This document shows positions 10,278 through 20,529 of a stretch of DNA of 64,000 nt, piece by piece. The translations under genes and the position numbers were made by a program. The stretch is from Ustilago trichophora (lineage: Eukaryota; Basidiomycota; Ustilaginomycetes; Ustilaginales; Ustilaginaceae): positions 186,001 to 250,000 of the forward strand of contig OOIN01000028.1 in NCBI GenBank assembly GCA_900323505.1. Direction: 5' to 3'. The stretch's first letter is position 1. Each line of letters starts with the position of its first letter. Below the pieces are notes generated by a model. It searched no databases. It was not told where the DNA came from and saw only the letters and a list, made by a program, of their open reading frames with translations.

Positions 10278-10344
<67 letters not shown>

Positions 10345-10450
10345 CACCAGGACCACCACTAGAACCAGCACCGCCGCCAGCGCCACCGCCTCCGTTCTTC
10401 AATTGAGCCATACGAGCGGCTCGGATAGCTTGCAGTTCGTCGTCCTCCAT
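9648..10450 (-). CDS. PDCD5-family protein (programmed cell death 5 / Ymr074c-like), four exons
   Basis: The exons are 10345-10450, 10056-10193, 9787-9959 and 9648-9701 (minus strand), with introns of 151, 96 and 85 bases, all with GTAAG-type donors. The product has 156 residues. It starts MEDDELQAIRAARMAQLKNG, then a Gly-rich linker, QQEEMKRQMLSRILDAEARER, then RIGLVKPQKARQITDLLIRMAQSGQI, TEDQLIGLLDQVDQ, and ends KITFTRKKTVQSDDDSDFDL. This matches the PDCD5 three-helix core and the acidic tail of about 125-residue homologues; the extra length is the Gly-rich linker (about residues 20-50). PDCD5 proteins are small nuclear/cytosolic proteins that bind chaperonin CCT and DNA. The exact role in fungi is unclear. 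Two junctions fall in phase 1 and the last in phase 0. The last intron is open in frame, so retention would give a different tail. Confidence 0.9.
10286..10339. repeat. (GA)27 microsatellite in PDCD5 intron 1
   Basis: Fifty-four uninterrupted bases of GA on the plus strand. On the sense strand of the gene this is a (CT)n run that begins immediately after the GTAAGT donor of intron 1, so the repeat abuts the splice site. Confidence 0.95.
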
Positions 10451-10605
10451 CGTTGCTAAGTTGTGTGAGTAATGGTGTGTATGTCGAAAAAGAAAGGTGT
10501 TGGAATGGATCAGGGTGCAAAAGAAACAAAGCTCAAAGTCGCGTGCATCGTAACGGTCTAGACCGAGTCCCGAGATTTTGACCCGTTTCTCCACACGCTG
10601 CTGTT

Positions 10606-11106
10606 TTAGGAGGTCCGTCGAACGAACGTCTGCAACTCAGCCACTTGCTTTGTGTATCGTTGGGGGTCACACAAGGCGCGAAGGGCTGGTTGCACCGTCG
10701 CTGCTAGGCTCGGTTGCGGTGGTGTGACTTGGAATCGAAGCTGCGAGTGTGACACAAGCTGGCCTGCTCCGGAGGGCGTTTGCGCAGCCGTCATTACCGC
10801 TTGTTGGCTCAAGATGGTGTCAGTGCTGATGTTGGAGGAAGAGGTGTGCGGGGAACTCTGTGTTTGAAGCAACTTCGGCTGATCGGGAAAGCCGATATGC
10901 TTCTCTGTACTTGATGAATCGTCGTTGCCGACCAGCACTGATTTCAACCTCTGGGAAACGGGAGAGAGATCACTTTTGTATGTCTTATCGACTCCCCACT
11001 GCGACATTCGCATCAAAGCCTCGTCATTGTTCCCACGCTGGCTTTCCAGTGAAGCATATGCAAGATTTAGAGCTCTTTCGCTCTGGACCATGCCGATTGG
11101 CTTCAT
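10606..11106 (-). CDS. Hypothetical protein, 166 residues, not recognised
   Basis: An ATG-started frame beginning MKPIGMVQSERALNLAYASL and ending in LQTFVRRTS. The first half is mixed charged/hydrophobic and looks helical (ERALNLAYASLESQRGNNDEA). The middle is Ser/Thr/Gln-rich, and the end (LRALCDPQRYTKQVAELQTF) again looks helical. Composition is protein-like rather than repetitive, and the frame lies 150 bases upstream of PDCD5 on the same strand. No domain, signal peptide or membrane segment is evident, and I recognise no family. It could be a real small gene or a chance frame in a long non-coding interval. Confidence 0.45.
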   Translation of the reverse strand: MKPIGMVQSERALNLAYASLESQRGNNDEALMRMSQWGVDKTYKSDLSPVSQRLKSVLVGNDDSSSTEKHIGFPDQPKLLQTQSSPHTSSSNISTDTILSQQAVMTAAQTPSGAGQLVSHSQLRFQVTPPQPSLAATVQPALRALCDPQRYTKQVAELQTFVRRTS

Positions 11107-14100
11107 TTGTTTTCACCACGGGATGCAGATGAGAAGATACTTTCGGAGTCACTTTGGCGGCAAGCATGTGACGAGGGTCGCTAATTTTTCCGCCAAGCAA
11201 ACGACAACGAAAGAAGAGTCCAAATTTATCTGTGGGGGGGATTCGAGGGTCCACCTACAGTACACGGTATTTTGCTGTAACTTCGACATGCCACGTCGCT
11301 ATCTCACCTCGCTCAAGCTGCTTCTTTGACAACCCGGTTGCAAAACTACTGTATCTGAGTCTCTCTGTAACTCACATACAAATATTTCCGGTGCAAACAA
11401 CAGCAACCATTAAGCTACACTATACTATATTTTAGTCGATTCCAAGAGGTTGAATACGGAACCAAAAGAGGGGGAAGGCAAATGCGAGATGGTGGCTTTT
11501 GGTTCCTGCGCCGTGCTCTAATTTGGAACACTCAAAGATCCTGTTGTACAGCACAGTAGGTCCCTCAGCGGTGGTCGTCACCTTTATCTGTGCGCAAATA
11601 CAGCATTGCTCGAAAGAGAAGAGACTCTCTCTCGAAGCTCAAACTCGAGCTCATGTGGTCATACGAAAAGAGGGGCTGGCTTGATCTTGACCGAAAATAG
11701 ATCAGGGTTGAAGGTTCAGCCCTATCAGCCACCCTTTTGCTGAGGACTCCCTCTCTTTTGTTTCTTCTGCGGGCTTTCGGAAAGACCGGATCGGAGACTT
11801 CATCACCCGGAAAGGCTTTTTCCACACTCGACACTTCGACAGTGCAGGTCCAAAACCTTGCGGAGGACAGGCGAATGGAAAACTTTCCCGATCGGGCAAT
11901 GCTCTCTCTTTCTCTCTCTCTCTTCTTGAAGACTGTAAACGCTGTGGATTTTCAAGTGCCGCGCACGTCTTCAGCCCAACTGAGACACTTTGGATCCGCC
12001 AAAAAAAAGAAGGGTGAAGCGTGTCCCGTTTTCTTTTTGAAACAAGAAACAAATCCATTCAATTTGTTCCCTCGGTCATTTCCGACGTACAGCGAGTACA
12101 GTCTAGGTCTGGAATCTCGACCACTTTTCCTTTCTTTTTGCTTTTCTCATGAAAAGAGGAGAGAAGCCGAGCCAGCCACCACTAGGTCACCTTTATGAAG
12201 TGTTGCGCTTGCCGAGAGAATTGACAGCTTCGACAAAGGTTCAGATACAAATGCAAGGGGAGAGAGTAGTAAGCTTCCGAAGTCGAAAAGCCCTCTTTTG
12301 GCTTGCAGCTTTACTCTCTGTAGCTCCTGAAGAGATTTTTTCTAAGAGAAAAATATTAATAAAAAGAAAGAAAAAGTCGGAGGAGACGGGAAAGGTGCCT
12401 CATCAAGAAGAACTCAGGGGTTCGAATCATGCAAAATTGGCCGCTGGCACGCGAGCGGAGAAATCAATAAATTTAAAAAGCAGCAGGCTAGACCCCTTCT
12501 TGTTCGAAATTGGAGTCGGATCAGAAGGAGCATGGCCCCCACTGTCAGACCAATATGACTTGTCAAACGATGGTTACGGTGGTGGGTCAAAGCTGTTTTT
12601 CGCTCTCGCAGGCCCCTATTTCTACCAAAGAGGTGCCTAGGGTGAGATTTCATCTCGCAAGGGGGAAAGCTTTGTTGGGCTGGACCGAGGTGTGTGTGTA
12701 AAAGAGAGAGAGAGAGAGAAAGAAAGTGCGGGTCCCAGCCATGCACAACGCACAGGCAGATATGCAGCCTCGGTGTGCGCTAAGCCCTCGCTTGCGTCTC
12801 GCCCCTCGAGCTGTCTTTTTGACTTTTCTGCTCAAAGCCCACCGTGAGTGTGGGTGGTTCAATCTCGGATGAGCCGTAAATGAACCACCATCGCCTTCAT
12901 TTGCCAAGTTATCTCATGGTCAAAAAGCATGTTCTGACAGGGTCCGTGCCTTGAAACAGTGCGAGTGGGCGAGTGGGCGCGGACGAGTGGGATCGGATCG
13001 ATATGGAAGCCGTGAGAGGCAAGCGCCCTCTCTCTCTCTATCTCTCTCTGTCTATCTACAGCCGACGATGCGACTAAGAACAAGACCCTTACTTTTTCGC
13101 TTTTTAGACTGAGAGAGAAAGAACGAGAACCCGACGGTGAGAAGCGAGATGAGAGTGTGTACAGTAACTGACGATGCTGGAGGGCCGACCCAAATCAGTG
13201 AATCGGTTTGCATCAGGTGAATCGCACGCACCCTCGCCTATCTCGTCTTTTGACACAGTTGTACACCTCAACTACAGAGTCCAAGTATCCTTCGTCTCTC
13301 TTCGCTCTTGTGTGTGTGCTTTGGCTGCAAGTGAGCGCGTGCTGTTGAAGGGAAAAAAAATCATATGCAGGTTTTGAGTGTAGCGAGCTGCTGGTCAAAT
13401 CTCGGCTTTCTGATTGCTGCTGCTGCTGCTGCTGTTTCGGCTGTTGCGAGGTTCAATTGCCCTTCCTAGAGTCCTCTTACCACATTTGAGATCCTGGATT
13501 CACTTCCAAGCCAAAGCAGAATGGCTAGGCGAGAGCAACTGTCAGACATGCACATGCACTCTCTCCTCTCTCTCTCCTTTCTCTCTTATTTGTTCACTTT
13601 CTTCTTCACAAATCGGCCTATCCGGCCTCTTGTGCTGTCTGACACTCTGCAGAACATCGCTTGCTTCCGACAATTCGTAGTGAGCGTGTGTGTGTATATG
13701 CTGCCTCTCTCTCTCTCTCTTTCTCCCCTCTTTCCTCTCTCTTGGCTCTGCATCGGTGTCTGTCTGTTGTGCCAAACCGCTCATCTGCTCTCAACAACTT
13801 TCTTCGAGCATCCATCGACGGTCACGCTTAACCACGCTGAGTAGTCACGCTCCTTGCCACGCTCGACACGTTCACCTTCTCCATCGTCATCCTCTCGCCC
13901 AGCCTTTCATCACTGCACCACCCATCTCAGTCGCTTGCTCTTCGCTTGCTCTTCGCTACCTATCCCCTTCATCACCGACTTCACATCAACCTTCGAATTG
14001 GTTTTCTTCGTCGTCAAGCTCGAATACACATCTATCTTCACTTAGCTTCCAGGCCTCACCAAATCGGACCGATGATCTCCTTGCCTGTCGCTCAGCTTCC

Positions 14101-14209
14101 TTCAGCGTAAGCACATTGTTCGTATCGTCAACGCCCCAACTCTGGCGCGCTCGACGTCACAGCTTGTCGGACATCGCACAGCTCCTCGGCTCACAGGTGT
14201 GACCTCAAG
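11107..14209. promoter_or_regulatory. 3.1 kb non-coding interval and CT-rich leader before the 1594-residue gene
   Basis: No convincing gene. TACAGTA/TACTGTA heptamers lie at 11256, 11347 and 13160. From about 13,400 to 14,205 the plus strand is strongly pyrimidine-rich (CTCTCT, CTGCTG and TTC runs), as is usual for long 5' leaders in such fungi, so much of this part is probably promoter and untranslated leader of the gene at 14210. A short GA run lies at 12,703-12,720. Frames of up to 170 residues exist but have low-complexity or shadow-like composition. Confidence 0.5.
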
Positions 14210-17200
14210 ATGTCGGCCTCACTTCAGAATCATCCCTACCAGCTCCAGTCTCATATGCCTTCAACTCAGGCTCATGCAGACAGATACCACGTCTCACACA
14301 GCCACTCTGATCTTTATACACATCGATCCAACCCACAATCCGATGCAGCTCATGCAGGGCCAAGCTCGCCGACAAACACCACAAAGCCTTTCCAAGCTGC
14401 AACAGCCAATGCACCCGCAATGGTTCTCCAATCACCACTCGAAGCTTCCCACTCTAACAAGATGCCATTGACGTCCGAGACTAGCTCGCCTCAACCCAAG
14501 GCGTCTCATCTGGGATCCGAACTCTTTGACGCCATTGTTCAGGCTGCCGACCCTCGTCATCCGGATCATGCAGCATGGCAGGAACGCTACGGCTCCTTAT
14601 CGAATCGCTCATCCCGAGCTTCTTTCTCCAGCGGTCACAAGCGCGACAAACTCGCCTCGCCATCCCAGACTGGCACTCCCACCTCTCGCAAGTCGTTCGA
14701 TCAGTCAGATCTCTCCACTCGCAGGAGGCACGCAGCACGCAAGGCCGCCAACTGGGATTGGTCGTATCGCCAATCCAACGAGGCCGGAGCTTCCGACGCC
14801 GATGACATCTACGAAGACCGTTCAACTCCAGTCCGTGCCTCTTTCGAAGGCTCGGTGCGTTCAAACCGTTCGTCCTCCATTGCCAGCTCCAGCCATAGAC
14901 GTCGTGCTCGCAGATTGCGCGACCAGTCCCGTCCTAAACCACTCGTTCCTCCCATTCCGCCACCACGAGTCACCAGCTCCACCAACTTTCAATCGACTTT
15001 TGGCTCTCCTTCGCTTCCCGAGCTCGCAACCTCAACACCACGTACAGCCGGACATCCTTCGTCTTCGGGCAACACGAGCGACAACCACGACGTTCGTGAT
15101 CTTCAGATCCATGCCCAGCGCCTTCAGGCCTCGCCATCAGCATCTGCTCCCCTCCGCATGAACCATCCCTACGCTTCGCCTATGGCTTTTGAAAATGAGA
15201 AGGACCTGCAACCGCTGCCATCCCTTCCCATCCTTCAACCTGGCTTTGAGCTTCGTGAGACTGCATCGCGAAGCAATCGTGGACATCGACCAAACCAGAA
15301 TTCCACCTCGACGTCTGGCCATTCGAGTCAACTACCTCCACCAGCTTCGGTCACGACCTTGCCTAGCAGCGATGCGGTGCTGGACGACAAGAGCTTCTTG
15401 CACCTCCCACGACGACCTTCAGCAACCGGAATGGCCATGTCATCACCTCCATCTCAAACACACACGCGCAGGATTGAACACGTTGCCCCGCCACGCAAAT
15501 CGATGAGCAAGATTCGTCAGATCCTAGGCTCGGAGACGCCTGCCCTCGGTGGACCACCGTTGCCAGAGAAACCAGCGCCAGCTTCACCTTCACCTCAGGC
15601 GTTCCCGCCAGCAGTCCCACCGAAGAACGTTGCTCGCAAAACTCACAAGCCCAGTGGGTCCGTTTCTCGCGTGCCTGTTCCAGCACTCACAGGTCAGGAT
15701 GCCGAAGAGCTCGACCGAAACATCTTCCCCCTGCGTCGCGACGACGAGTTCCGCAATGAGTTTGAGATGTCGGACGACTCGGAGCCTGAGGAAGACCCTA
15801 GAGCTGTACTAGCAGATCGACCACAGTTTGTGGCCAACACTTCATCGTCCAAGCCGGGGAGAGATGGGAGAAGCCCCGGTGTGGTGCGCCGAAGTTTGGA
15901 CTCCATCATCTCGCCATTCCGTGCAGGCTTGCTCAACGGTAATTCTTCCGGAACAGGTCGTGTGGGGGCTGGCGCCAATCCCAAATCAAACCTTGTCGTT
16001 CCGGAGCAGGGGCCGATTGCTGAGGGCCGACGCAGCTTCTCAGACTCGCGCTTCGTAAGGCCTTTCGTACCTCGTCCCCGCAACGTCACTCTCGGTCGAC
16101 GGGCTCGACCACTGAGCAAGGTACTCGACAGACCAGAGGAAGAGATGGCCGACATGTCACGACCGTTCGGTGCCAACAAGCAGGGCGGGCAAGGAAATCT
16201 TTTTGCGCTCGAGGCTGGCGTCCGTGCCACAAACATCGGATCGCAGGCAGAGACTCGAGCTGAACCTCGGCGTGAGGTTGAGCTTGAAAGGCCGAGCAAT
16301 ACCAAGTCGGAGCTGCAAGCTCGTGGTGGCCTGTCGTCGATGGCGACAGAAATTACTGCTGGGTCGGATGCAACCTCGATTCGCGCGTCAAGGAGAGCCA
16401 AGCACCACAGGAAGGCCTTGCCCAAAGCAGATTCGCGCGCGGCAGAAGCAACCTGGGATGTCTCGGCGAACACAGGCTGGCCGGACGCTTCATTGCCGAC
16501 CATGTCTAGCTCTCGGAGCTTGGCAAGCACCTTCAGTCGTTCCACAAGCAATCTGCACGAGAAAGGTGATTCGCCGTTCGATGCATTCGCTCGATCCGCA
16601 ATGTCATCGCAACAGCAGCAGCAGCAGCCTTCACGCGGCAAGATTGGCGGCTTCTTCACCAAGGTCAAAGGGTCCATGACCCCCAAGGGTACGCCTAGTG
16701 CCCCCTCTCGCGAATTCCCTGCTCCTTCGTCCTCGCCGGCACAGGTCCTGTACGAGGGATCGCCTCGGACGACTCTGACCCCCTCAACGTCCCCACCCGT
16801 CGGCACCTCTAGTCCCACGGTGGGCAAGAAGGCGGACCGCCCTTTCCGTAACCGTGTGAAGTCGTTGACATCTTCTCGCGGTTCCAATCGCAGCAAGGAT
16901 GATGTGGCCAACATCCCTGCCGTTCCAGCAATTCCGCGCCATCTCACTGGGCTGCCCAATAACGATGTTGGAAACCAGGAGCTGATGAGCCAATCGCAAA
17001 GCTTCAACAGCCCTTCAATGAGAATGCCAACTTCTTTGTCGGCCAACTTTGCCTCACCAGATGATCTGGAGCCATCTCGCTCCGTTTGGGAGGAGTCGCC
17101 ACTGGTACAGTCGTCATCCACCTTTTCATCTGCTGAAAAGGCCTCCCGTTCCTTTGGAAGGCTGCTGCGACGCAAAAAGACGCACGAAGACCTGGACGCG

Positions 17201-18994
17201 GTCATTGACAGCTTCGTGCCGCTGCCACCCAAGATGTCTCATCCCGACATCGCAGACGAGGCCGCACCGAGGTCCTCGATGTCTTCTGCTCGAGGATTTG
17301 ATGTCGTGGAGCAGGCGGACTCGCCGGCCAATGTCAGCCAGACACGTACGACAATCCGTAAAACTTTGAGCCCTGCGCTGCTCAGCGAGACGCCCCAGTC
17401 AGGCATCGAGGCTACGTTTGAGGATGCAGAGCTTACTTCGCTTGGTCATGGCGATGCTTGGCTCAATGATGCTCAGGCAGAAGATCTCAACATCGCTTCA
17501 AAGGAAGGTGCTTTGCCGCAGCGTACAAGTGAAGACGCTGCAGAAGAGCTGAGCGAGACAGCGGGTGACGAGCAGCGTTTCAGATCGCCGCTGGGTCGCT
17601 TCATCCGTGGCAATCCTGCAGGGGACCGTCTTTCGCGCGTCGAAGAACTCAGTGAGCGTATGTCGTACATCTCGGACCCCGCCGATGCCAACGCAGGTCG
17701 TTCGTCCACCTCGATGCCTACCTCGCCGAACCCTCGCTCCTTTGGCGAGCACAGGTCGGTGCGCAGGAGTGTTAGCGGCAATGTACGCGGAAATGCCTTG
17801 CCGCCTACGTTGGAGCTCGCAGTTCCAAAAGACCCTCGTCCGAGAAAGGTCAGTCTCGACATTTTGCGCCCGAAGAAGCAGGACATGCTTCGTGACGCTA
17901 CTGCTTTGGAATCCCCAGCCTCACTTCGATCTACCGCTCTCAGCTCACCGGCTACTACCAAGTTTACCTCGACACCGAAGAGCCCAGCTACACCTGGTTT
18001 CGGCGAACAGCTGACGCCTTCTTGGCGCTCCACGAGCTTCAGCACCACGCGTACTGGGCGCACGTCGTTCTCGCAGGACCGAGACAGAGCACCCGTTGCA
18101 AGTCCCATCAGCCCACCTTTGCCCACCCATCGAGGTGTTGGGCAGGCAATCAAGCGTCTGGGTATCAAGGGCAAGACCAAGAAGACCAGCAAGGGTATTG
18201 GGCCATCCGATATTATCGTGCTCGATTTTGAAGATGATGGGTACGGAGATGAAGATGCGTCTGGGATGGGCTCACGACCGTCGATGTCTGTCGAGCCACG
18301 TCCATCGTTTGGTGGAGGCGCACGACCTTCGTTTAGCAGCCTGGCCCGGCCATCGTTTGGAGGTGGACCAAGACCAAGCATGGAAGCTACAGGACGCAAC
18401 AGTCTGGTCGCAGCCGAGATGGTGACGAAGCTGCTCGAAGTCGAAGCTAGCGGGTTGATCCCGAGTCCGATCACACCTTCTTTTGCCAGTCATACCCTTG
18501 GTCAGCAACTGCCCAGCGAGATGAGCAGGAGTACCACATCGTTGAACCGCGCACCCGTTGACGGCGGGGAAAGCGAAGTGGCAGGTCTAGGCATCGGCTC
18601 TGTGCAATGGTCCGAAGGTATGCCTCTGCACAAGACGGACAGTGTTGAAGTCTCAGGTAGTGCCTCGGATGGTACTTTTACATCGCAGGGAATCCAAACG
18701 CCAGAGAATGGGTCTTTGTCGCATAGCTACTCGTCGCAGTTGCCTGTCAGGATGGATCCGACTGGCGCCACTACTCCTCTAGCTGGAGCGAGTCTGGATG
18801 CCGGCGCGACACAGCTCAAATCGGCAGAGCTCTTGGCATTCGAAGACATGCTAGGCCGCTTCCCACAGCAGCAGAAGGTGTTGCTGCAAGATATCTCGGC
18901 TCGTGTCGCAAAGACTCCGGTCACCGGATCAGGCGGTGGATCGAGCAGCAGAGAGGATGTTGCCCACTCATCTGGGGTCTTTCCGAGTCAGTAG
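14210..18994 (+). CDS. Large low-complexity protein of 1594 residues, function unknown
   Basis: A single uninterrupted frame from ATG 14210 (context AAGATGTCG) to TAG 18992-18994. The product is rich in Ser, Pro, Arg and Ala and probably mostly disordered. Visible islands include an early basic block SDLSTRRRHAARKAANWDW near residue 165, several proline-rich segments resembling SH3 ligands (PPIPPPR near 250; PPLPEKPAP and FPPAVPPKN near 445-470), a run of five Gln near residue 800, and a basic patch AIKRLGIKGKTKKTSKG near 1315. After that patch comes a cluster of RPS[FM] repeats spaced by Gly/Ala (about 1355-1400). SP/TP sites are abundant. This composition suggests a phosphorylated scaffold, perhaps at the cortex or cytoskeleton, but that is only a guess. 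I recognise no folded domain. Confidence 0.85.
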   Translation: MSASLQNHPYQLQSHMPSTQAHADRYHVSHSHSDLYTHRSNPQSDAAHAGPSSPTNTTKPFQAATANAPAMVLQSPLEASHSNKMPLTSETSSPQPKASHLGSELFDAIVQAADPRHPDHAAWQERYGSLSNRSSRASFSSGHKRDKLASPSQTGTPTSRKSFDQSDLSTRRRHAARKAANWDWSYRQSNEAGASDADDIYEDRSTPVRASFEGSVRSNRSSSIASSSHRRRARRLRDQSRPKPLVPPIPPPRVTSSTNFQSTFGSPSLPELATSTPRTAGHPSSSGNTSDNHDVRDLQIHAQRLQASPSASAPLRMNHPYASPMAFENEKDLQPLPSLPILQPGFELRETASRSNRGHRPNQNSTSTSGHSSQLPPPASVTTLPSSDAVLDDKSFLHLPRRPSATGMAMSSPPSQTHTRRIEHVAPPRKSMSKIRQILGSETPALGGPPLPEKPAPASPSPQAFPPAVPPKNVARKTHKPSGSVSRVPVPALTGQDAEELDRNIFPLRRDDEFRNEFEMSDDSEPEEDPRAVLADRPQFVANTSSSKPGRDGRSPGVVRRSLDSIISPFRAGLLNGNSSGTGRVGAGANPKSNLVVPEQGPIAEGRRSFSDSRFVRPFVPRPRNVTLGRRARPLSKVLDRPEEEMADMSRPFGANKQGGQGNLFALEAGVRATNIGSQAETRAEPRREVELERPSNTKSELQARGGLSSMATEITAGSDATSIRASRRAKHHRKALPKADSRAAEATWDVSANTGWPDASLPTMSSSRSLASTFSRSTSNLHEKGDSPFDAFARSAMSSQQQQQQPSRGKIGGFFTKVKGSMTPKGTPSAPSREFPAPSSSPAQVLYEGSPRTTLTPSTSPPVGTSSPTVGKKADRPFRNRVKSLTSSRGSNRSKDDVANIPAVPAIPRHLTGLPNNDVGNQELMSQSQSFNSPSMRMPTSLSANFASPDDLEPSRSVWEESPLVQSSSTFSSAEKASRSFGRLLRRKKTHEDLDAVIDSFVPLPPKMSHPDIADEAAPRSSMSSARGFDVVEQADSPANVSQTRTTIRKTLSPALLSETPQSGIEATFEDAELTSLGHGDAWLNDAQAEDLNIASKEGALPQRTSEDAAEELSETAGDEQRFRSPLGRFIRGNPAGDRLSRVEELSERMSYISDPADANAGRSSTSMPTSPNPRSFGEHRSVRRSVSGNVRGNALPPTLELAVPKDPRPRKVSLDILRPKKQDMLRDATALESPASLRSTALSSPATTKFTSTPKSPATPGFGEQLTPSWRSTSFSTTRTGRTSFSQDRDRAPVASPISPPLPTHRGVGQAIKRLGIKGKTKKTSKGIGPSDIIVLDFEDDGYGDEDASGMGSRPSMSVEPRPSFGGGARPSFSSLARPSFGGGPRPSMEATGRNSLVAAEMVTKLLEVEASGLIPSPITPSFASHTLGQQLPSEMSRSTTSLNRAPVDGGESEVAGLGIGSVQWSEGMPLHKTDSVEVSGSASDGTFTSQGIQTPENGSLSHSYSSQLPVRMDPTGATTPLAGASLDAGATQLKSAELLAFEDMLGRFPQQQKVLLQDISARVAKTPVTGSGGGSSSREDVAHSSGVFPSQ

Positions 18995-19454
18995 AAGCCT
19001 ACAGCACCACACTCTTTAGCATGACCGTTGCATTGAAACACTCTTTTCTTTTACCCATCAAGTCGATATCTTGTCTAGTGGATGGTTTGTGGTTGTTCTG
19101 TAGAAGCGTGTGTGTTTGTGTTGAGTGCGATGCCACGCGAGCAGGTTTGGGTGAAGAACCAACACACGCAAGGGTCTGGCGAGTTTTGGAGCCTTCGAGA
19201 AGGAAATTTGGCAAAATTCAAGGCGTGGAGATGGAGAAGAACACCAAAATAAAGCTTCTCAACCTGGCCCGACCTGTCTCCTGCTCACAACCGACCTTTC
19301 TTCACACCACGACGGCCATCACATATCGCAAACCACCCAATTCACAATAATACCAAGCTTTCCTCATCACCACAACAAGCGCCACACATCATCACTCCCA
19401 ACTTGATTCCAGCAGGTACAGCAATCACTCGTTCGGCAAGATCTCTCTTCCAAC
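18995..19454. promoter_or_regulatory. Intergenic region upstream of the UPF0538 gene
   Basis: About 460 bases between two co-oriented genes: the 3' end of the large gene and the promoter/leader of the next, with a CA/CCA-rich leader at 19,300-19,450. No other feature seen. Confidence 0.45.
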
Positions 19455-20018
19455 ATGGCCGAATTTCCCTCTTCATCGTCCAACCTGCTTCCTGGAGGAT
19501 TCCACGCCTTTAACCCGCAAGCTGATTTTTCGAGCAACACGGTGACCAACGCTGTTCGACCGTTGACTGATGCGGTGATTACGATCCGTATCATCAAATC
19601 GTTTGAATTTCGGTCTATGAAAGCGTACGTTATCAAATCTATCGATCTTACCACCACCACTATCTCTGCTCTTGAAGAGCAATGTCGTCAAGAAGTCAAG
19701 ACCAATTCTGCTTTTCGAGCATTTCGTAGCTATGCGGACAAGCTGGATACTTTGAAACTCTACACAAAGGCTCACGGTTCCAAGACGACGAATTTGATCA
19801 TCAATCTCGATCATGACGATTGGATCCTGGTGGATGAAAATCTCAACGGTTTGCTGGGCAACAAGATGGTGGAACAAGAGGGGAAGAGAAGAACAAAGGA
19901 GAATACTACTTTGGCTGAAATAGGCGTGGAAAATGAAACAGAACTCAGCTTCTTCAACAATGAGGCGTATGAAAGATTCATCGCTGATCCCAGCACCAAA
20001 TGGGACGCTACCGGTTAA
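19455..20018 (+). CDS. UPF0538 / C2orf76-family protein
   Basis: A single-exon frame of 187 residues from ATG 19455. Residues about 40-180 match the small conserved family typified by human C2orf76: VITIRIIKSFEFRSMKAYVIKSIDL, then an RAFRSYADKLDTLKLYTKAHGSKTTNLIINLDHDDWIL stretch, then TTLAEIGVENETELSFFNNEAYERFIADPSTKW. The order IKSFE, YDTLK-like, AH.SKT, NETE..FF and P...W is the family pattern. The fold is probably ubiquitin-like; the molecular function is not established. The first 38 residues are an unconserved Ser/Asn-rich lead. Relative to animals there is an extra insertion around GNKMVEQEGKRRTKEN. No signal or membrane segment is seen. Confidence 0.85.
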   Translation: MAEFPSSSSNLLPGGFHAFNPQADFSSNTVTNAVRPLTDAVITIRIIKSFEFRSMKAYVIKSIDLTTTTISALEEQCRQEVKTNSAFRAFRSYADKLDTLKLYTKAHGSKTTNLIINLDHDDWILVDENLNGLLGNKMVEQEGKRRTKENTTLAEIGVENETELSFFNNEAYERFIADPSTKWDATG

Positions 20019-20529
20019 AGTTGGGATCATCGAATGTCTTCCCCCTAATCTTTTCCCTCTAGGTTCATGAAAGGAAGACAAAGACAAGAACATTCAACCG
20101 ATCATCAAAGAGATTCAAAAAAGAAAGCCGATGCACAAGCAAATTATATACCCCCCCCCCCCCCCCCGCCCAAAATCTTCCTCCTTTTGCGGCTTACATC
20201 TTGTCTCGTCTAGCCTCAAAACATTCGTTCGATTCTCATCCAAGTCTTCTCAGCCTTCTGTTCGCATCCTTCCCACATCAATGCCACAGTTCTCTGTATA
20301 TGTCACGGAAAGCTCACTTGTACACAAAGCAAATTTCAATCAATGCAATGCCGGTTCAGCTGGAAAAAGTCCAAAATCTAAAGCCCTAGAAAGAGTGTAT
20401 GAAGCTCAAATTGCTAAGAATGTGAGCGATAGAACAGTCATATGCAAGTGACGGATGGAACAGAATGAAACGAAACGAAAAGGAAACATGGTTGAAGCAG
20501 AAATTAGACAAGACTGAAAAGGATAGCAA
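20019..20529. other. Convergent 3' intergenic region with a C homopolymer
   Basis: About 510 bases between the convergent UPF0538 and NMD3 genes. It contains a run of 17 C at 20151-20167. No gene is supported. Confidence 0.5.
20151..20167. repeat. C17 homopolymer
   Basis: Seventeen consecutive C residues, a likely site of sequencing or replication slippage. Confidence 0.9.

Noticed and set aside
12416..12440. GGTTCGAATC, resembling the B box of a tRNA gene
   Set aside because: Flanking bases do not form a T-arm stem or acceptor stem, and no A box lies at the right distance.
15694..17232. A minus-strand frame of 512 codons inside the 1594-residue gene
   Set aside because: A shadow of a Ser/Pro/Arg-rich gene; no conserved motif is seen.
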